A DNA stretch of 50,467 nt from positions 1 through 50,467 of the forward strand of contig JAFEBA010000068.1 of NCBI GenBank assembly GCA_018266105.1. The letters run 5' to 3'. Below are positions 16,707 through 25,753 of the stretch, piece by piece. How positions within the stretch are numbered: the first letter of the stretch is position 1; each line of letters starts with the position of its first letter. Below the pieces are notes generated by a model. The model made no database searches. It was not told the DNA's origin and was given only the letters and a program-made list of their open reading frames with translations. This DNA is from a bacterium (GTDB lineage Bacteria; Vulcanimicrobiota; Xenobia; Xenobiales; JADMJV01). The position numbers and the translations under genes are program-made.

Positions 16707-17903
16707 CTACGGCTGTCCCGCGGGCTCCGGCTGAGGCTGGGCCTCGGGCGTAGGGGTGGGCTCGGGTGTAGGGGTCGGCTCCGGCGTGGGGGTTGGTTCG
16801 GGCGTGGGGGCTGACTCGGTGGGGCTTGGCGAGGGGGTTTGGGTTGATTCCGGCCCCGCCCCCTGTTCAGCGGGCTTTTGAGAGTCCTTGGGCGAGGATT
16901 CGTTGGGGTCCGCACTTTTCGGCTTGTCGCCCTCCACCTGAACTTTTTCCTTGGCGCCCTTGGCGCTCTCCTCAACCTTCTTTTCCAACTCCTTTTCGGC
17001 CTCAGCCTTCTTGCCCTCAGCCGACTTTTTCACTCCGCTTAAACCCAAGGCCTCATCCGCCTCGCGGCCGGCTTTTTGCAAGGGACCCTCGCTCTTACGC
17101 GCCTCGTCCAGTGCCTTTTTGGCTCCCTCTTCCCGCAAAGCGTCTTCGGCCTTTTTGCGCTCATCGTTGGCCTTGGCCAGCTCCGACTGCACGTGAGGCT
17201 GCTTGAAGTAGTTGATAAAGTTCTCAGGTAAACCGGCAGCCTTCAACTTGGCGGCCATGGCATCGTCCATCTTGCCGCCGTTCTTCATCAGCATATCGCG
17301 CGCTTCAAGAAACTTCTCGGTGGGAATTCCGGCCCCGCCGCACTGGCCGTTGGGGCAACCGCTGCTGCCGTTCAAAGCATTCTGTCCCTGGTTCGAACAG
17401 CCATTGCAGCGTCCGCAGCTGCCTCCCGAGCACTGACCGTTGGCGCAACCACCCTTGCCGCAGGAGCCAGCGGCCGAGCCACCACCGGCGCTCTTGGAGG
17501 CCGGAGGAGCGGCACCGCCGCCCTGAGCCCCTCCAGCTCCGCCCGACTGGCCGGCCCCTCCGGCCTGTCCAGCCTGCGAGCCGCCTCCAATCTGAGCCAC
17601 GCTCTGGGCCAGTTGTTCTTTGCTTCCCTTGGCGGCTTCGATCAGTTTCTGCTGAGCAGCAAAATCCAACCCCAATCCAGGGGCCGCCTGCTGGAAGAGC
17701 TTGGTGCCGGTATTAAAGTCGGACGCTGCACCGATGGCCTGAGCCACCTGCTTGGGGTCAGCCTTAGCAGCGCCCGCCGTAGGCTGCATCAGGCTGTTGA
17801 GAGCGCTCATCCCCCCGTTGAGGGCGGCTCCGGGAAGGCCACCCGTGGCAAATCCTCGTAGAGCCGCCAGACCGGGCGCCTTGAGCTGATTGAACACATT
17901 CAT
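16707..17903 (-). CDS. Low-complexity protein: Gly-rich, Cys-cluster, charged helix, Pro-Thr-Glu tail
   Basis: A 398-residue mosaic. Residues 1-105 are Ala/Gly-rich and partly helical. Residues 106-146 are a Gly-rich linker. Residues 148-188 hold eight cysteines in a compact Gly/Asn context (GGCANGQCSGGSCGRC, then SGCPNGQC). Residues 190-335 are highly charged Lys/Glu/Ala helix, probably coiled coil. The end is PTPEPT repeats. There is no Sec signal. A GGGAGG site precedes the ATG. The cysteines could bind metal or cross-link subunits; a surface or matrix protein is one guess. No family is recognised. Confidence 0.7.
   Translation of the reverse strand: MNVFNQLKAPGLAALRGFATGGLPGAALNGGMSALNSLMQPTAGAAKADPKQVAQAIGAASDFNTGTKLFQQAAPGLGLDFAAQQKLIEAAKGSKEQLAQSVAQIGGGSQAGQAGGAGQSGGAGGAQGGGAAPPASKSAGGGSAAGSCGKGGCANGQCSGGSCGRCNGCSNQGQNALNGSSGCPNGQCGGAGIPTEKFLEARDMLMKNGGKMDDAMAAKLKAAGLPENFINYFKQPHVQSELAKANDERKKAEDALREEGAKKALDEARKSEGPLQKAGREADEALGLSGVKKSAEGKKAEAEKELEKKVEESAKGAKEKVQVEGDKPKSADPNESSPKDSQKPAEQGAGPESTQTPSPSPTESAPTPEPTPTPEPTPTPEPTPTPEAQPQPEPAGQP
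16744..16812 (-). repeat. 18-bp tandem repeats encoding PTPEPT units
   Basis: About four copies of an 18-bp unit at the 3' end of the Cys-cluster gene encode a (Pro-Thr-Pro-Glu-Pro-Thr) repeat. The copies vary at third positions, so the repeat is kept at protein level. It probably forms an extended, stiff tail. Confidence 0.85.
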
Positions 17904-17997
17904 CTGGATATCGATCCTCCCTCGTCGGTTGAACTCAGCTTAGGAAGCGAGTGCGGGGGCATCCCTGAAAAAAGATTGCTGAAATGTTACAGCTCGG

Positions 17998-19194
17998 TCA
18001 CGCTCTCACTCGCATCCATAGACAGCCCCGGGGGCGAAGCGTAATCTGCGGGTCGATTTCAAGCCGTTGACCCGGAACCAGCTCCAAACGGGTCTCGCGC
18101 AGGCATTCCAGAATGGTGGTGGCTTCCGTCAGGGCCAGATAGTTTCCGATGCACTGGCGCGGGCCGGCTGCGAAAGGCACGAACGAGCCCTTTACCGGAT
18201 CCTGCAGAAATCGATCTGGATCGAAGCCTTCAGGATTGCTCCAGTAAGCTGGATGCCGGTGCAATACATAAGGGGATGTGGAGACAATCTGACCCGGGCC
18301 GATGGCATAGCCCCCCAGCCGGTCGGGTCCGATGGACCTTCTCCCGAAAACCCCCACCGGCGGAAACAGACGCAGAGTCTCCAGTACAACCCGGCCCATG
18401 TCGTTGTGGCGCTGGTCAGGATGCCGGCTGAGCAGGGCCAGAGCCCAGCTCAAGGTCGTGGCCACTGTCTCGTGCCCGGCCAGCATGAGCGTGATCATCT
18501 CGTCCACCAGCTGCTCCTCGGGCATTGGGGGCAGTGCCCCCAAGATATCCTCCGCCTTGGGTCGCCTGATCTGGCGCCTCACCAAATCTCGCAAGCGCGC
18601 ATTGGCCAGACGAAAGCGACGGTCCCTGGCTGTAGGAAAACGTGGAGGCAACGGATAGAAGCTGCGGAACCGGCTCTGCATCTGGCGCTGAATCTCCTCG
18701 ACCGCGCTTCCAATCCCATTATCTCGAGCGTTCAAGTGCTGGGAAAAGAGCGCCCGCCCGATGATCCCGAGGGTCAGCTCGATCATGGCGGCGGCCACGT
18801 CGATGATTTCACCGCGACGGAAATTGCTAATCATCTTCTGGGTCTGCTGGCGGATCATCGGGACCAGCGAGTCGATCCTGGACTTGTGAAAAGCGGGCTG
18901 AATCAATCGACGCTGCTGTTTCCAGAGCTCACCATCGCTGGTGATCAGTCCCTTGCCCAAAAACCAGCCCAGCATGTGATAAAAGGGGCTGTCCTTATCA
19001 TAGTTGGTGTGATTCTCCTGAAGGATGCGCTGCACCGAGGGGGGGTCAAAGAGCAGCACCCGCCGCACGGGTCCATAGCGGAAGGCCAGAATATCACCGT
19101 AGTTGCGCTGCAGCCGCAGCAATGCTCCCAGCGGGTCTTTACGCAGGTCGAGTATGGTCTTGACGGCTTCCCAACCGCGCGGTCCGGGCAACAT
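17998..19194 (-). CDS. Cytochrome P450
   Basis: A 398-residue P450 from the preferred start MLPGPRGWEA. It shows the I-helix oxygen-activation motif AGHET, the K-helix E-x-x-R (LETLRL), PERF-like FDPDRF and the haem-binding loop FAAGPRQCIGNYLA with Cys348 as axial ligand. This is a soluble bacterial monooxygenase resembling CYP102/CYP4-like fatty-acid or terpenoid hydroxylases, with no reductase fusion. The substrate is unknown. An alternative ATG at 19260 would add 22 residues and overlap the start codon of the divergent AAA gene. No redox partner gene is seen nearby. Confidence 0.9.
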   Translation of the reverse strand: MLPGPRGWEAVKTILDLRKDPLGALLRLQRNYGDILAFRYGPVRRVLLFDPPSVQRILQENHTNYDKDSPFYHMLGWFLGKGLITSDGELWKQQRRLIQPAFHKSRIDSLVPMIRQQTQKMISNFRRGEIIDVAAAMIELTLGIIGRALFSQHLNARDNGIGSAVEEIQRQMQSRFRSFYPLPPRFPTARDRRFRLANARLRDLVRRQIRRPKAEDILGALPPMPEEQLVDEMITLMLAGHETVATTLSWALALLSRHPDQRHNDMGRVVLETLRLFPPVGVFGRRSIGPDRLGGYAIGPGQIVSTSPYVLHRHPAYWSNPEGFDPDRFLQDPVKGSFVPFAAGPRQCIGNYLALTEATTILECLRETRLELVPGQRLEIDPQITLRPRGCLWMRVRA

Positions 19195-19258
19195 GAAGCG
19201 AGTCTTCTGGGAGCCTGAAAAAAGGACCCCCTGCGCAGGTCTCAAAGCAGCAGTCCTC

Positions 19259-20980
19259 ATGAGCCAAACCAATTTGCCCGCCTGGGCCGAGGAATTCCGC
19301 CGCATTTTCCGAGCCGGCACCGTCAGCCAGTACATCTTGTATGGCAGCTTGTTCGACCTGGTGCCTTATCGCCAACAGGACCAACAAAAGTTTGCCCCCC
19401 TCAAGGACTTTTTGGCCAATGTGCTCTTCTCGCCATTTGAGGTGGTGCTCACCTACAACCGAAGTTCCGGCCTCAAGGCCATTCGCGGCGAGGAAATCCT
19501 GGTCAAGTACCAGCAGGCACGTAAGGATTGGGGTCTGATTAGCGGCCAGCAAGCGGCCGTTTTACCGCGCGACACCATGGCCGCCCTGGAACTGATGGAC
19601 GGCTTCATGCGCTACTCCCGCACAGCCAAGGACCCGATTCGAGCTGCGCTCATCATCGATTTCGCAGAGTATCTGGTGCCTCGCTCCGATCCGGCCCAGG
19701 TCACCGACCGGGCCTCGGAAATCCTGATCCGACTGATGGATTGGGCCAGTGACCCGGCCTGGGTGGGAGCTCAGCACCTGATCGTACTGTGCACCGAGAC
19801 TCTGAATAACCTGAGCCGGAATCTGGTGGAGAATTCCTATTCTTCCAAGTTGCAGATCAAGCTGCCGGACGCGCCCGAGTGCCAGGCTTACCTGGATTAT
19901 CTCACCAACGAATTCCCCGAACTCAAGAGCTCGGTGGAAGTGCCCTGGGAGAGCATGGGATCGCGAGTGGTGGGCCTGAGTCGAGTTCACTTGCGCCACA
20001 TGGTGGCTCTGGCCCTCAAGAACGGGCAGAAGTTAAGCAACAAATACCTCAGCAACATCAAAAAAGAGCTGATCGAGAAAGAATGCGCCGGGCTGCTGGA
20101 GTTTGTAGAATCCACCAAATCGTTGGCCGATGTGGCCGGCATGGAGCATGTTAAAGCCTGGCTCTCGCATGACGCTCACCTGGTCAAGAACGGCAACTAT
20201 CAGGCCGTGCCGATGGGTTACCTGTTCTGCGGACGGATCGGCACCGGTAAAACCTGGCTGGCCAACTGTTTTGCGGGGGAACTGGGCATCCCGTTCGTAG
20301 TGCTGAAAAACTTCCGTGACAAGTGGATGGGCTCGACCGAATCCAACCTCGAGAAGATCTTCACCGTGCTCAAGGCGCTAGGCCAGGTACTGGTGTTCGT
20401 GGATGAGGCCGATCAGATGACGGGCAAGCGCAGTGGAGGCGACGACGGCGGAATTTCCGGCCGTATTTACGGCATGTTGGCCAAGGAGATGAGCGACACC
20501 CGCCAGCGCGGCAAGATCCTCTGGGTCTTCGCCACTTCCCGGCCCGATCTGCTGGAAGTGGACCTGAAACGCCCGGGACGTCTGGATGTGCACGTGCCCC
20601 TCTTTCCACCTCAGACAGCCGAGGAGAAGAATTCGCTATTTCTGGCGATGGCTCAAAAAGTGGGTCTGCAGCTGCAGGCCGATAAGCTCCCGCCCCTGCC
20701 CGAGAACATGGAAATCGGCGGCAACGAAATCGAGGCCATGATGGTGCGCGTGCAACGCCTGACCTCGCTGCATCCGGAAAGCGACGTCTATCAGCACCTC
20801 AGCTCGCTGCTGCGTGAGTATCGCCCGCTCTCGCATAAACGCATTCTGGAATACATGGACCTTGTGGCCGTCAAGGAGTGCACTGACCAGACCTTCCTGC
20901 CCCCGCTCTACGGTGGCCAGAGTAGCGAGGCCATCGACGGTCGGCTGGAGCAACTCAAGCACGAACTCCGACTGGGCTGA
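19259..20980 (+). CDS. Ycf46-like AAA ATPase
   Basis: A 573-residue protein. Residues 1-250 look like a degenerate AAA half lacking a P-loop but keeping a Walker-B-like strand (AALIIDFAEYL). Residues 285-500 are a full AAA module: GRIGTGKT (325-332), Walker B VFVDEAD (Asp382, Glu383) and FATSRPDLLE followed by RPGRLD, the arginine-finger region. This two-part layout matches the Ycf46 family of cyanobacteria, plastids and other bacteria. Its molecular substrate is not known. It begins a co-directional run with two Ser/Thr kinases, a PilZ-like protein, Ku and LigD. Confidence 0.82.
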   Translation: MSQTNLPAWAEEFRRIFRAGTVSQYILYGSLFDLVPYRQQDQQKFAPLKDFLANVLFSPFEVVLTYNRSSGLKAIRGEEILVKYQQARKDWGLISGQQAAVLPRDTMAALELMDGFMRYSRTAKDPIRAALIIDFAEYLVPRSDPAQVTDRASEILIRLMDWASDPAWVGAQHLIVLCTETLNNLSRNLVENSYSSKLQIKLPDAPECQAYLDYLTNEFPELKSSVEVPWESMGSRVVGLSRVHLRHMVALALKNGQKLSNKYLSNIKKELIEKECAGLLEFVESTKSLADVAGMEHVKAWLSHDAHLVKNGNYQAVPMGYLFCGRIGTGKTWLANCFAGELGIPFVVLKNFRDKWMGSTESNLEKIFTVLKALGQVLVFVDEADQMTGKRSGGDDGGISGRIYGMLAKEMSDTRQRGKILWVFATSRPDLLEVDLKRPGRLDVHVPLFPPQTAEEKNSLFLAMAQKVGLQLQADKLPPLPENMEIGGNEIEAMMVRVQRLTSLHPESDVYQHLSSLLREYRPLSHKRILEYMDLVAVKECTDQTFLPPLYGGQSSEAIDGRLEQLKHELRLG

Positions 20981-21041
20981 AATGACTGCTTTCCGGGTGG
21001 CCCCATCCCCAGCAGAGCGTCCCCCGGGCGCAGACTAACCC

Positions 21042-21986
21042 TTGTCGGCGCGTCGTCCTGGAGAGATCGTCTTCAACCGCTACGAGGTGGTGCGTGAGCT
21101 GGGTAAAGGTGCCATGGGCGCCGTCTACCTGGTGCGCGATCCCCGCCTGGGCGGCTCGCTTTGGGCCCTGAAGGAACTGGAACTGACGCTGGTGCTGGAG
21201 AGTGACCGGCCCGAAGTCGAGGCCCTTTTCCAAAGAGAGATGCATTTGCTTTCGGGTTTCCAGCACCCCGGCATCCCGCGCGTGATGCAGGTCTATGACA
21301 AGGTGGACGAGGGCCTGGCCTTTCTTATGGAATGGGTGGATGGGGTGGCTCTGGACGAAGTCCAGAACAATCTGGGTCGCACTTTCCTGACCCATGAGGC
21401 CCTGCCCATTGCCATGCAGGTGTGCGAAGTGCTGACCTACCTGCACCAGCAGACCCCGCCCGTGATCTTCCGTGACCTCAAGCCCTCCAACCTCATGATT
21501 ACCCCAGCCGGGCGCATCTTTTTTATCGACTTTGGCATTGCTCGCCGCCACCGTCCAGGCCAGCCCAAGGACACTCAGGAACTGGGCACGCCCGGCTATT
21601 GCGCCCCCGAACAGTATGGGCACGGCCAGACTGTGGCTCAGAGCGACATCTACGCGCTGGGAACCAGCCTCTTCCACCTGCTAACCGGTCGCGACCCGCA
21701 GAGCTTCAACTTCATCTTTCCACCCACGCGCGAACTGGGGGTGGAACCGGAGAGCCTCAGCCTGGTGTTGGACCGCTGCCTCAAGATCAAGGTAGACGAA
21801 CGCTATCCCTCGTCTGCGGCCCTGCTGGCCGACCTGGAAAAAGTCTGGTCGCAAATTACCCCCACTCCTGATGGTGCCACTCAGGGACTGGGCCTGGCTC
21901 GTCTGCGCTTCCACCCCAAGCCCGAATCCATTCAGGGGAAGTCACTCTGGGACATCGTGCGCGGCCTGGTGCGTCTCTGGCGCTGA
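21042..21986 (+). CDS. Ser/Thr protein kinase, cytoplasmic, short form
   Basis: A 314-residue Hanks-type kinase: LGKGAMGAVY glycine loop, catalytic Lys in WALKELE, FRDLKPSN catalytic loop, DFG (FIDFGIARR) and CAPEQYG. The HRD histidine is Phe here, an allowed variant, so activity is still expected. The kinase domain fills residues 10-275; the tail of about 40 residues has no recognisable domain and no membrane segment. Start: an in-frame stop sits 3 bp before the TTG, so TTG 21042 is the only nearby start. A very short open frame (20982-21038) fills the gap after the AAA gene and might couple translation. Confidence 0.88.
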   Translation: MSARRPGEIVFNRYEVVRELGKGAMGAVYLVRDPRLGGSLWALKELELTLVLESDRPEVEALFQREMHLLSGFQHPGIPRVMQVYDKVDEGLAFLMEWVDGVALDEVQNNLGRTFLTHEALPIAMQVCEVLTYLHQQTPPVIFRDLKPSNLMITPAGRIFFIDFGIARRHRPGQPKDTQELGTPGYCAPEQYGHGQTVAQSDIYALGTSLFHLLTGRDPQSFNFIFPPTRELGVEPESLSLVLDRCLKIKVDERYPSSAALLADLEKVWSQITPTPDGATQGLGLARLRFHPKPESIQGKSLWDIVRGLVRLWR

Positions 21987-22048
21987 TTCGCAATTTACGA
22001 CCCTCTTATCAAAGGAGCCGAGAGGGGAAAGGGCTAACCTCTGGTGCT

Positions 22049-22678
22049 ATGGATTTCCTCAGAAAACTCACAGCGCCCGGTCTGCAGGTGACCGGCTATG
22101 GCCAGGGCGTGGTCCACTTCAAGTGCTCGAAAAACCTCAAGCAAAACCAGGAGGTTGATGGCCAGGCCAGCCTCCCGGGTGGGGTGCGTTGCGAGCTGAC
22201 GGTGACGGTTACGGGACTGAGCGCCAGCGGAGAATACTCCGCTCAGGTCAACGGCCCGCCGCAATCCATCACCTTGCTGGAGAAAATCTTCCTGCCGGCT
22301 TCAGGCGGCTCCAAAGAGCAAATGTTCTACAAGCCCAACGAGGATGATATGACGCGTCACGCCCGCACCTTCGTCATCCGCAGCCGCCATTTTCCCAACT
22401 TCATGGGGGCCACCGCCGAGCTTTCCCGAGCCGGGGCGCTGGTTATGCTGAGCGGGCCCATGGACCCCGGCAAGAAGTGTGAGCTCAATATCGAGCTGGA
22501 CGAGGTGGCCATCATTCCCGTCCAGGCAACCGTAGAATGGTGCACCCAGCGCGACATGAAAACCTGGATCGCGAGCCTTGACTTTGAGCCGATTGACCCC
22601 AAACACGACGAAGTCTTTGACCAGTTCCTCAAGAATCTCAAAGATCGCGCGCCCGGTCACCGCTCTACCCTCACTTAA
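22049..22678 (+). CDS. PilZ-like domain protein
   Basis: A 209-residue protein. The first 90 residues are beta-rich and resemble a YcgR-type N-terminal barrel. Residues 105-200 fit a PilZ barrel: LSRAGALVML corresponds to the D/N-x-S-x-x-G motif (with Glu in the first place), followed by GKKCELNIEL, VEWC and ASLDFEPID. The Arg-x-x-x-Arg motif is imperfect: arginines occur as RHAR and RSR. Binding of cyclic di-GMP is therefore uncertain. The stop is immediately followed by the next ATG, so it is translated with the multidomain kinase. It may act as an adaptor or effector of that kinase. Confidence 0.62.
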   Translation: MDFLRKLTAPGLQVTGYGQGVVHFKCSKNLKQNQEVDGQASLPGGVRCELTVTVTGLSASGEYSAQVNGPPQSITLLEKIFLPASGGSKEQMFYKPNEDDMTRHARTFVIRSRHFPNFMGATAELSRAGALVMLSGPMDPGKKCELNIELDEVAIIPVQATVEWCTQRDMKTWIASLDFEPIDPKHDEVFDQFLKNLKDRAPGHRSTLT

Positions 22679-24928
22679 ATGGAGCGTTCTCCGGAGTCGT
22701 TCCAGCTTCTAGAAAAGCTGGGCGAAGGTGGCATGGGCCAGGTCTACAAGGCCCTGGACTCACAGAACAATCAGGTGGTGGCGCTTAAATTCCTGATCGC
22801 CGGCGCGGATGAGGAGATGCAGAAACGCCTGCGCCTGGAAGCTCGAGAGCATGCGGCCCTGCATCACCCCAACATAGTGCGCCTCTACGAGCACATGAGC
22901 TACGAGGACCATGATTTCCTGGTCATGGAATACATGGACGCCGGCAATCTCAAGGATTTCCTGCACGACGCGCCGGAACTAAAAGATACGATCGAGATTT
23001 TCGTGCAGGTCTGTGAGGGACTGGAGTATCTCCATCGCCAGGGCCTCGTCCACCGAGACCTCAAGCCCGAAAACATTCTGCTCAACAAAGAGAAACAGGC
23101 CAAAATCGCCGACCTGGGCATGGTGCGGCGCACCGACCGGGAAGCCAGCAGTCTGACCGGCTACGGCCAGTTGGTGGGCAGCACTCGCTTTATGGCCCCC
23201 GAGCAGATTTTGCGCAGTCAGGTGACTGCTGCAGCGGATCTCTACGCTCTGGGCATTACTCTCTTCGAGGCCATCGCCGGCGAACCGCCCTTTCAGGGTA
23301 GTGAATACCACATTCTCAACGCCCACATTCGTGAGCAGGCCCCCAGCCTGCGCAGCCGCGTGCCCTCCACTCCCGAACGACTGGACGAAATCGTGGCCAA
23401 CCTGCTGGAGAAATCTCCCGAGAATCGCCCGCGCTCGGCTGCCCAGGTGGCCGAGATGTTGCGCCAGTGTCTGACCGCCCCGGCTCCCGCCGCTCCGGTG
23501 CAAAAGAGCGACACCGGGGTGGAAGAAATGAGCGAAGTCATTCTGGGAATGAGTCAGCCCGTGCGCAACTGTCTCAACGGCGTGCTGGGCATGACCGGGC
23601 TGCTGCAAGCCAGTCTGCGCGCTTCCCAAGACCAGCAGTATCTGGACGCTCTGGAAGAATCCGCCCGCGATCTGCAGACCTTATTTGAAGGACTTGTGGA
23701 TTTCGCTCGCATTCGCACCGATCAGCTCAAGCTGCAGCCGGTCTCGGTCGACCTGCGCGGCCTGGTGGCCAGCGTGCTGGCGGCGGCCGGACCTCTGGCC
23801 CGAGAACAGCAGTCCTCGCTCTTCTCGCACGTGGACGTCAGCGTGCCCGATACGGTCATGGCCGATCCCCTGCGCCTGCACCAGATTCTCTTCAACCTGG
23901 TGCAGCAATCGCTACGCGGCTCCCGTAAGGACAACATCTCGCTGGTGGTTCAACGCGAACACGACGAGGGCGACCGGGTGGCTCTGCGCTTCTCGGTGAG
24001 CGACAGCCAGAGCTACCTGTCCGGTCAGCAAATTCGTTCGCTCTTCCTGCCCTCGGCCCAGGGACTGGGAATGTTCCTGGTGCACCACCTGGTTCAGTGC
24101 CTGGGTGGGCGCTGCTGGGCCAGCAGTCTGCCCGGCCGCGGCACCACCTATACCGCCACCCTGAAACTGGGCGTGACCGGCGAGTTACCTCCCGTTTCCG
24201 GCGCCACCGCCCTCGAGAACCTGCGAATTCTGGTGGCCGACGACCAGCGCATCAATCAGACCCTGGTGACCGCCATTCTGACCAAGTTCGGCCATCAAGT
24301 GGAGTGCGTGTTTAATGGCCTGGAGGTCATCGCGGCCCTGGCCAAGGACCGCTTCGATCTGCTGCTTCTGGATATGGTCATGCCCGAAATGGACGGTCCC
24401 ACGGCCGCCAGCAAGATTCGTGAAAAAGAAAAGCAAGAAGGCAGTGGCCACATTCCTATCATCGCTCTGACCGCCATGGACGCTGGCGAGGTGCCCAATA
24501 CCGTCGACGCCATCGTGGCCAAGCCGATTAAACCCGATCTGCTGTTGTCCACCCTGAACGAGACGCTGGCTCGGTTGCCACGGGCCCGTCCCCAGGCCAT
24601 CAGCATGGACGAACTGTTGCAGCGAGTGGCCGGCAGCAAACGCCACGCCGACATGCTTTTGGAGGTCTTCCGCGAGACCCACACCAGCCAGCTGGCCGAG
24701 CTGGAAGCCGCCTTTTCCAAGGAAGATCTGGACGGCATCAAGCGCCAGGCCTCCTTGCTGCAAACCTCGCTCAGTTCGATCTGTGCCCATCCCGCCGCCA
24801 AAGCCGCCCGGGCGTTGGAGCAACTGGCCGGGGAATCCCGACTCACGGCCGCCCTGCACGCCCGCCGCCAGTTGCTCAACGAGGTGGAGCACCTTCAAGG
24901 ACAACTGGCGGCGGTAGCGGAAAGCTAG
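22679..24928 (+). CDS. Ser/Thr kinase fused to pseudo-histidine kinase, intact receiver and dead Hpt
   Basis: A 749-residue fusion. Residues 8-265 form a complete Ser/Thr kinase (LGEGGMGQVY, Lys37, HRDLKPEN with Asp127, DLG at 145, APE at 173). Residues 285-497 have the fold pattern of HisKA plus HATPase, but the phosphoacceptor position reads MSQPVRNCLNG (Gln293 instead of His). The N-box Asn is Gln410, and the G1 box DTGxG is DSQS; the G2 region QGLGMFLVHHL remains. Residues 515-630 are an intact receiver (Asp521/522, Asp565, Thr598, Lys615). Residues 643-745 resemble an Hpt domain with Ser692 where His is expected. It directly follows the PilZ-like gene and precedes Ku by 3 bp. I infer that the output is Ser/Thr phosphorylation, modulated by the receiver. 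Confidence 0.85.
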   Translation: MERSPESFQLLEKLGEGGMGQVYKALDSQNNQVVALKFLIAGADEEMQKRLRLEAREHAALHHPNIVRLYEHMSYEDHDFLVMEYMDAGNLKDFLHDAPELKDTIEIFVQVCEGLEYLHRQGLVHRDLKPENILLNKEKQAKIADLGMVRRTDREASSLTGYGQLVGSTRFMAPEQILRSQVTAAADLYALGITLFEAIAGEPPFQGSEYHILNAHIREQAPSLRSRVPSTPERLDEIVANLLEKSPENRPRSAAQVAEMLRQCLTAPAPAAPVQKSDTGVEEMSEVILGMSQPVRNCLNGVLGMTGLLQASLRASQDQQYLDALEESARDLQTLFEGLVDFARIRTDQLKLQPVSVDLRGLVASVLAAAGPLAREQQSSLFSHVDVSVPDTVMADPLRLHQILFNLVQQSLRGSRKDNISLVVQREHDEGDRVALRFSVSDSQSYLSGQQIRSLFLPSAQGLGMFLVHHLVQCLGGRCWASSLPGRGTTYTATLKLGVTGELPPVSGATALENLRILVADDQRINQTLVTAILTKFGHQVECVFNGLEVIAALAKDRFDLLLLDMVMPEMDGPTAASKIREKEKQEGSGHIPIIALTAMDAGEVPNTVDAIVAKPIKPDLLLSTLNETLARLPRARPQAISMDELLQRVAGSKRHADMLLEVFRETHTSQLAELEAAFSKEDLDGIKRQASLLQTSLSSICAHPAAKAARALEQLAGESRLTAALHARRQLLNEVEHLQGQLAAVAES

Positions 24929-24931
24929 AAG

Positions 24932-25747
24932 ATGGCACAAACAGTATGGAAAGGGCATCTTACCTTCGGACTCGTGTCCGTGCCCATTCGCCTCTATGCC
25001 GCAGCTCGTTCCGAGACGGTCTCCTTCAACCAGCTGCACAAAATCTGCGGCACCCGGGTCAAGCAGAAGCTCTTCTGCCCCAGTTGCGAGAAATCGGTCG
25101 AACGCAGCGAACTGGTCAAGGGTGCTGAGGTCGAGGGCGGCCGCTTTGTGCTGGTGGAAGAAAGCGACCTGCAGGCCATTCAGCCGGAATCCGGTACCTC
25201 CATGGAAGTTCTTGAATTCGTCAAGCTCGAGGAAGTTGATCCGGTCTATTTCGACACTTCCTACTACATGGTGGCGGAAAACAAAGCCGGAGAAAAGCCC
25301 TACTTTCTTCTGCAGAAGTCGCTCAAAGAAATGAACCACGCGGCCATCGCCCGCCTCTCCAAGGCCAACAAGGAACACATCGTGATCGTGCGACCCTCGG
25401 GCAAGGGCCTGATGCTGCACACCCTGTTTTACCAGGACGAAGTGCGCCAGGTGTCCGACTACGGTCAGGACGAGGGGGTGCAGCTCAGCGACAAGGAGTT
25501 GGAGTTGGGCAAGCTGTTTGTCTCCTCGCTGGCGGCGGCCTTCGATGCCAGCAAATACCACGACCGCTATCGCGAGAACGTCACCAGCATGATCGCCGCC
25601 AAGGCCCAGGGCCAGACGATCGCCGCCGCCGCTCCCGTTGCCCCACCGCCGTCCATGGACCTCATGGCGGCGCTCAAGGCCAGCCTCGAGCGCACTCAGC
25701 AACAATCCACGGCGGTGGTGGACGCCAGCGTCACAGCCCAGGGCTAA
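24932..25747 (+). CDS. ku: Ku protein, NHEJ DNA end-binding
   Basis: A 271-residue bacterial Ku. It has the family start (VWKGHLTFGLVSVPIRLY), the LHKICGTRVKQKLFCPSC segment, VKG followed by the GGRFVLVEE region, and the core YFDTSYYMVAE. The C-terminal 50 residues (from about 225) are a low-complexity Ala/Pro/Gln tail. Ku forms a ring-shaped homodimer that threads onto broken DNA ends and recruits LigD. It lies 3 bp after the multidomain kinase and 6 bp before ligD, so the three are likely one transcript. Confidence 0.95.
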   Translation: MAQTVWKGHLTFGLVSVPIRLYAAARSETVSFNQLHKICGTRVKQKLFCPSCEKSVERSELVKGAEVEGGRFVLVEESDLQAIQPESGTSMEVLEFVKLEEVDPVYFDTSYYMVAENKAGEKPYFLLQKSLKEMNHAAIARLSKANKEHIVIVRPSGKGLMLHTLFYQDEVRQVSDYGQDEGVQLSDKELELGKLFVSSLAAAFDASKYHDRYRENVTSMIAAKAQGQTIAAAAPVAPPPSMDLMAALKASLERTQQQSTAVVDASVTAQG

Positions 25748-25753
25748 TTTCGG

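Noticed and set aside
20982..21038. 18-codon open frame between the AAA and kinase genes
   Set aside because: Too short to support as a gene. It starts 2 bp after the AAA stop and ends 3 bp before the kinase TTG, so it might aid coupling, but nothing shows it.
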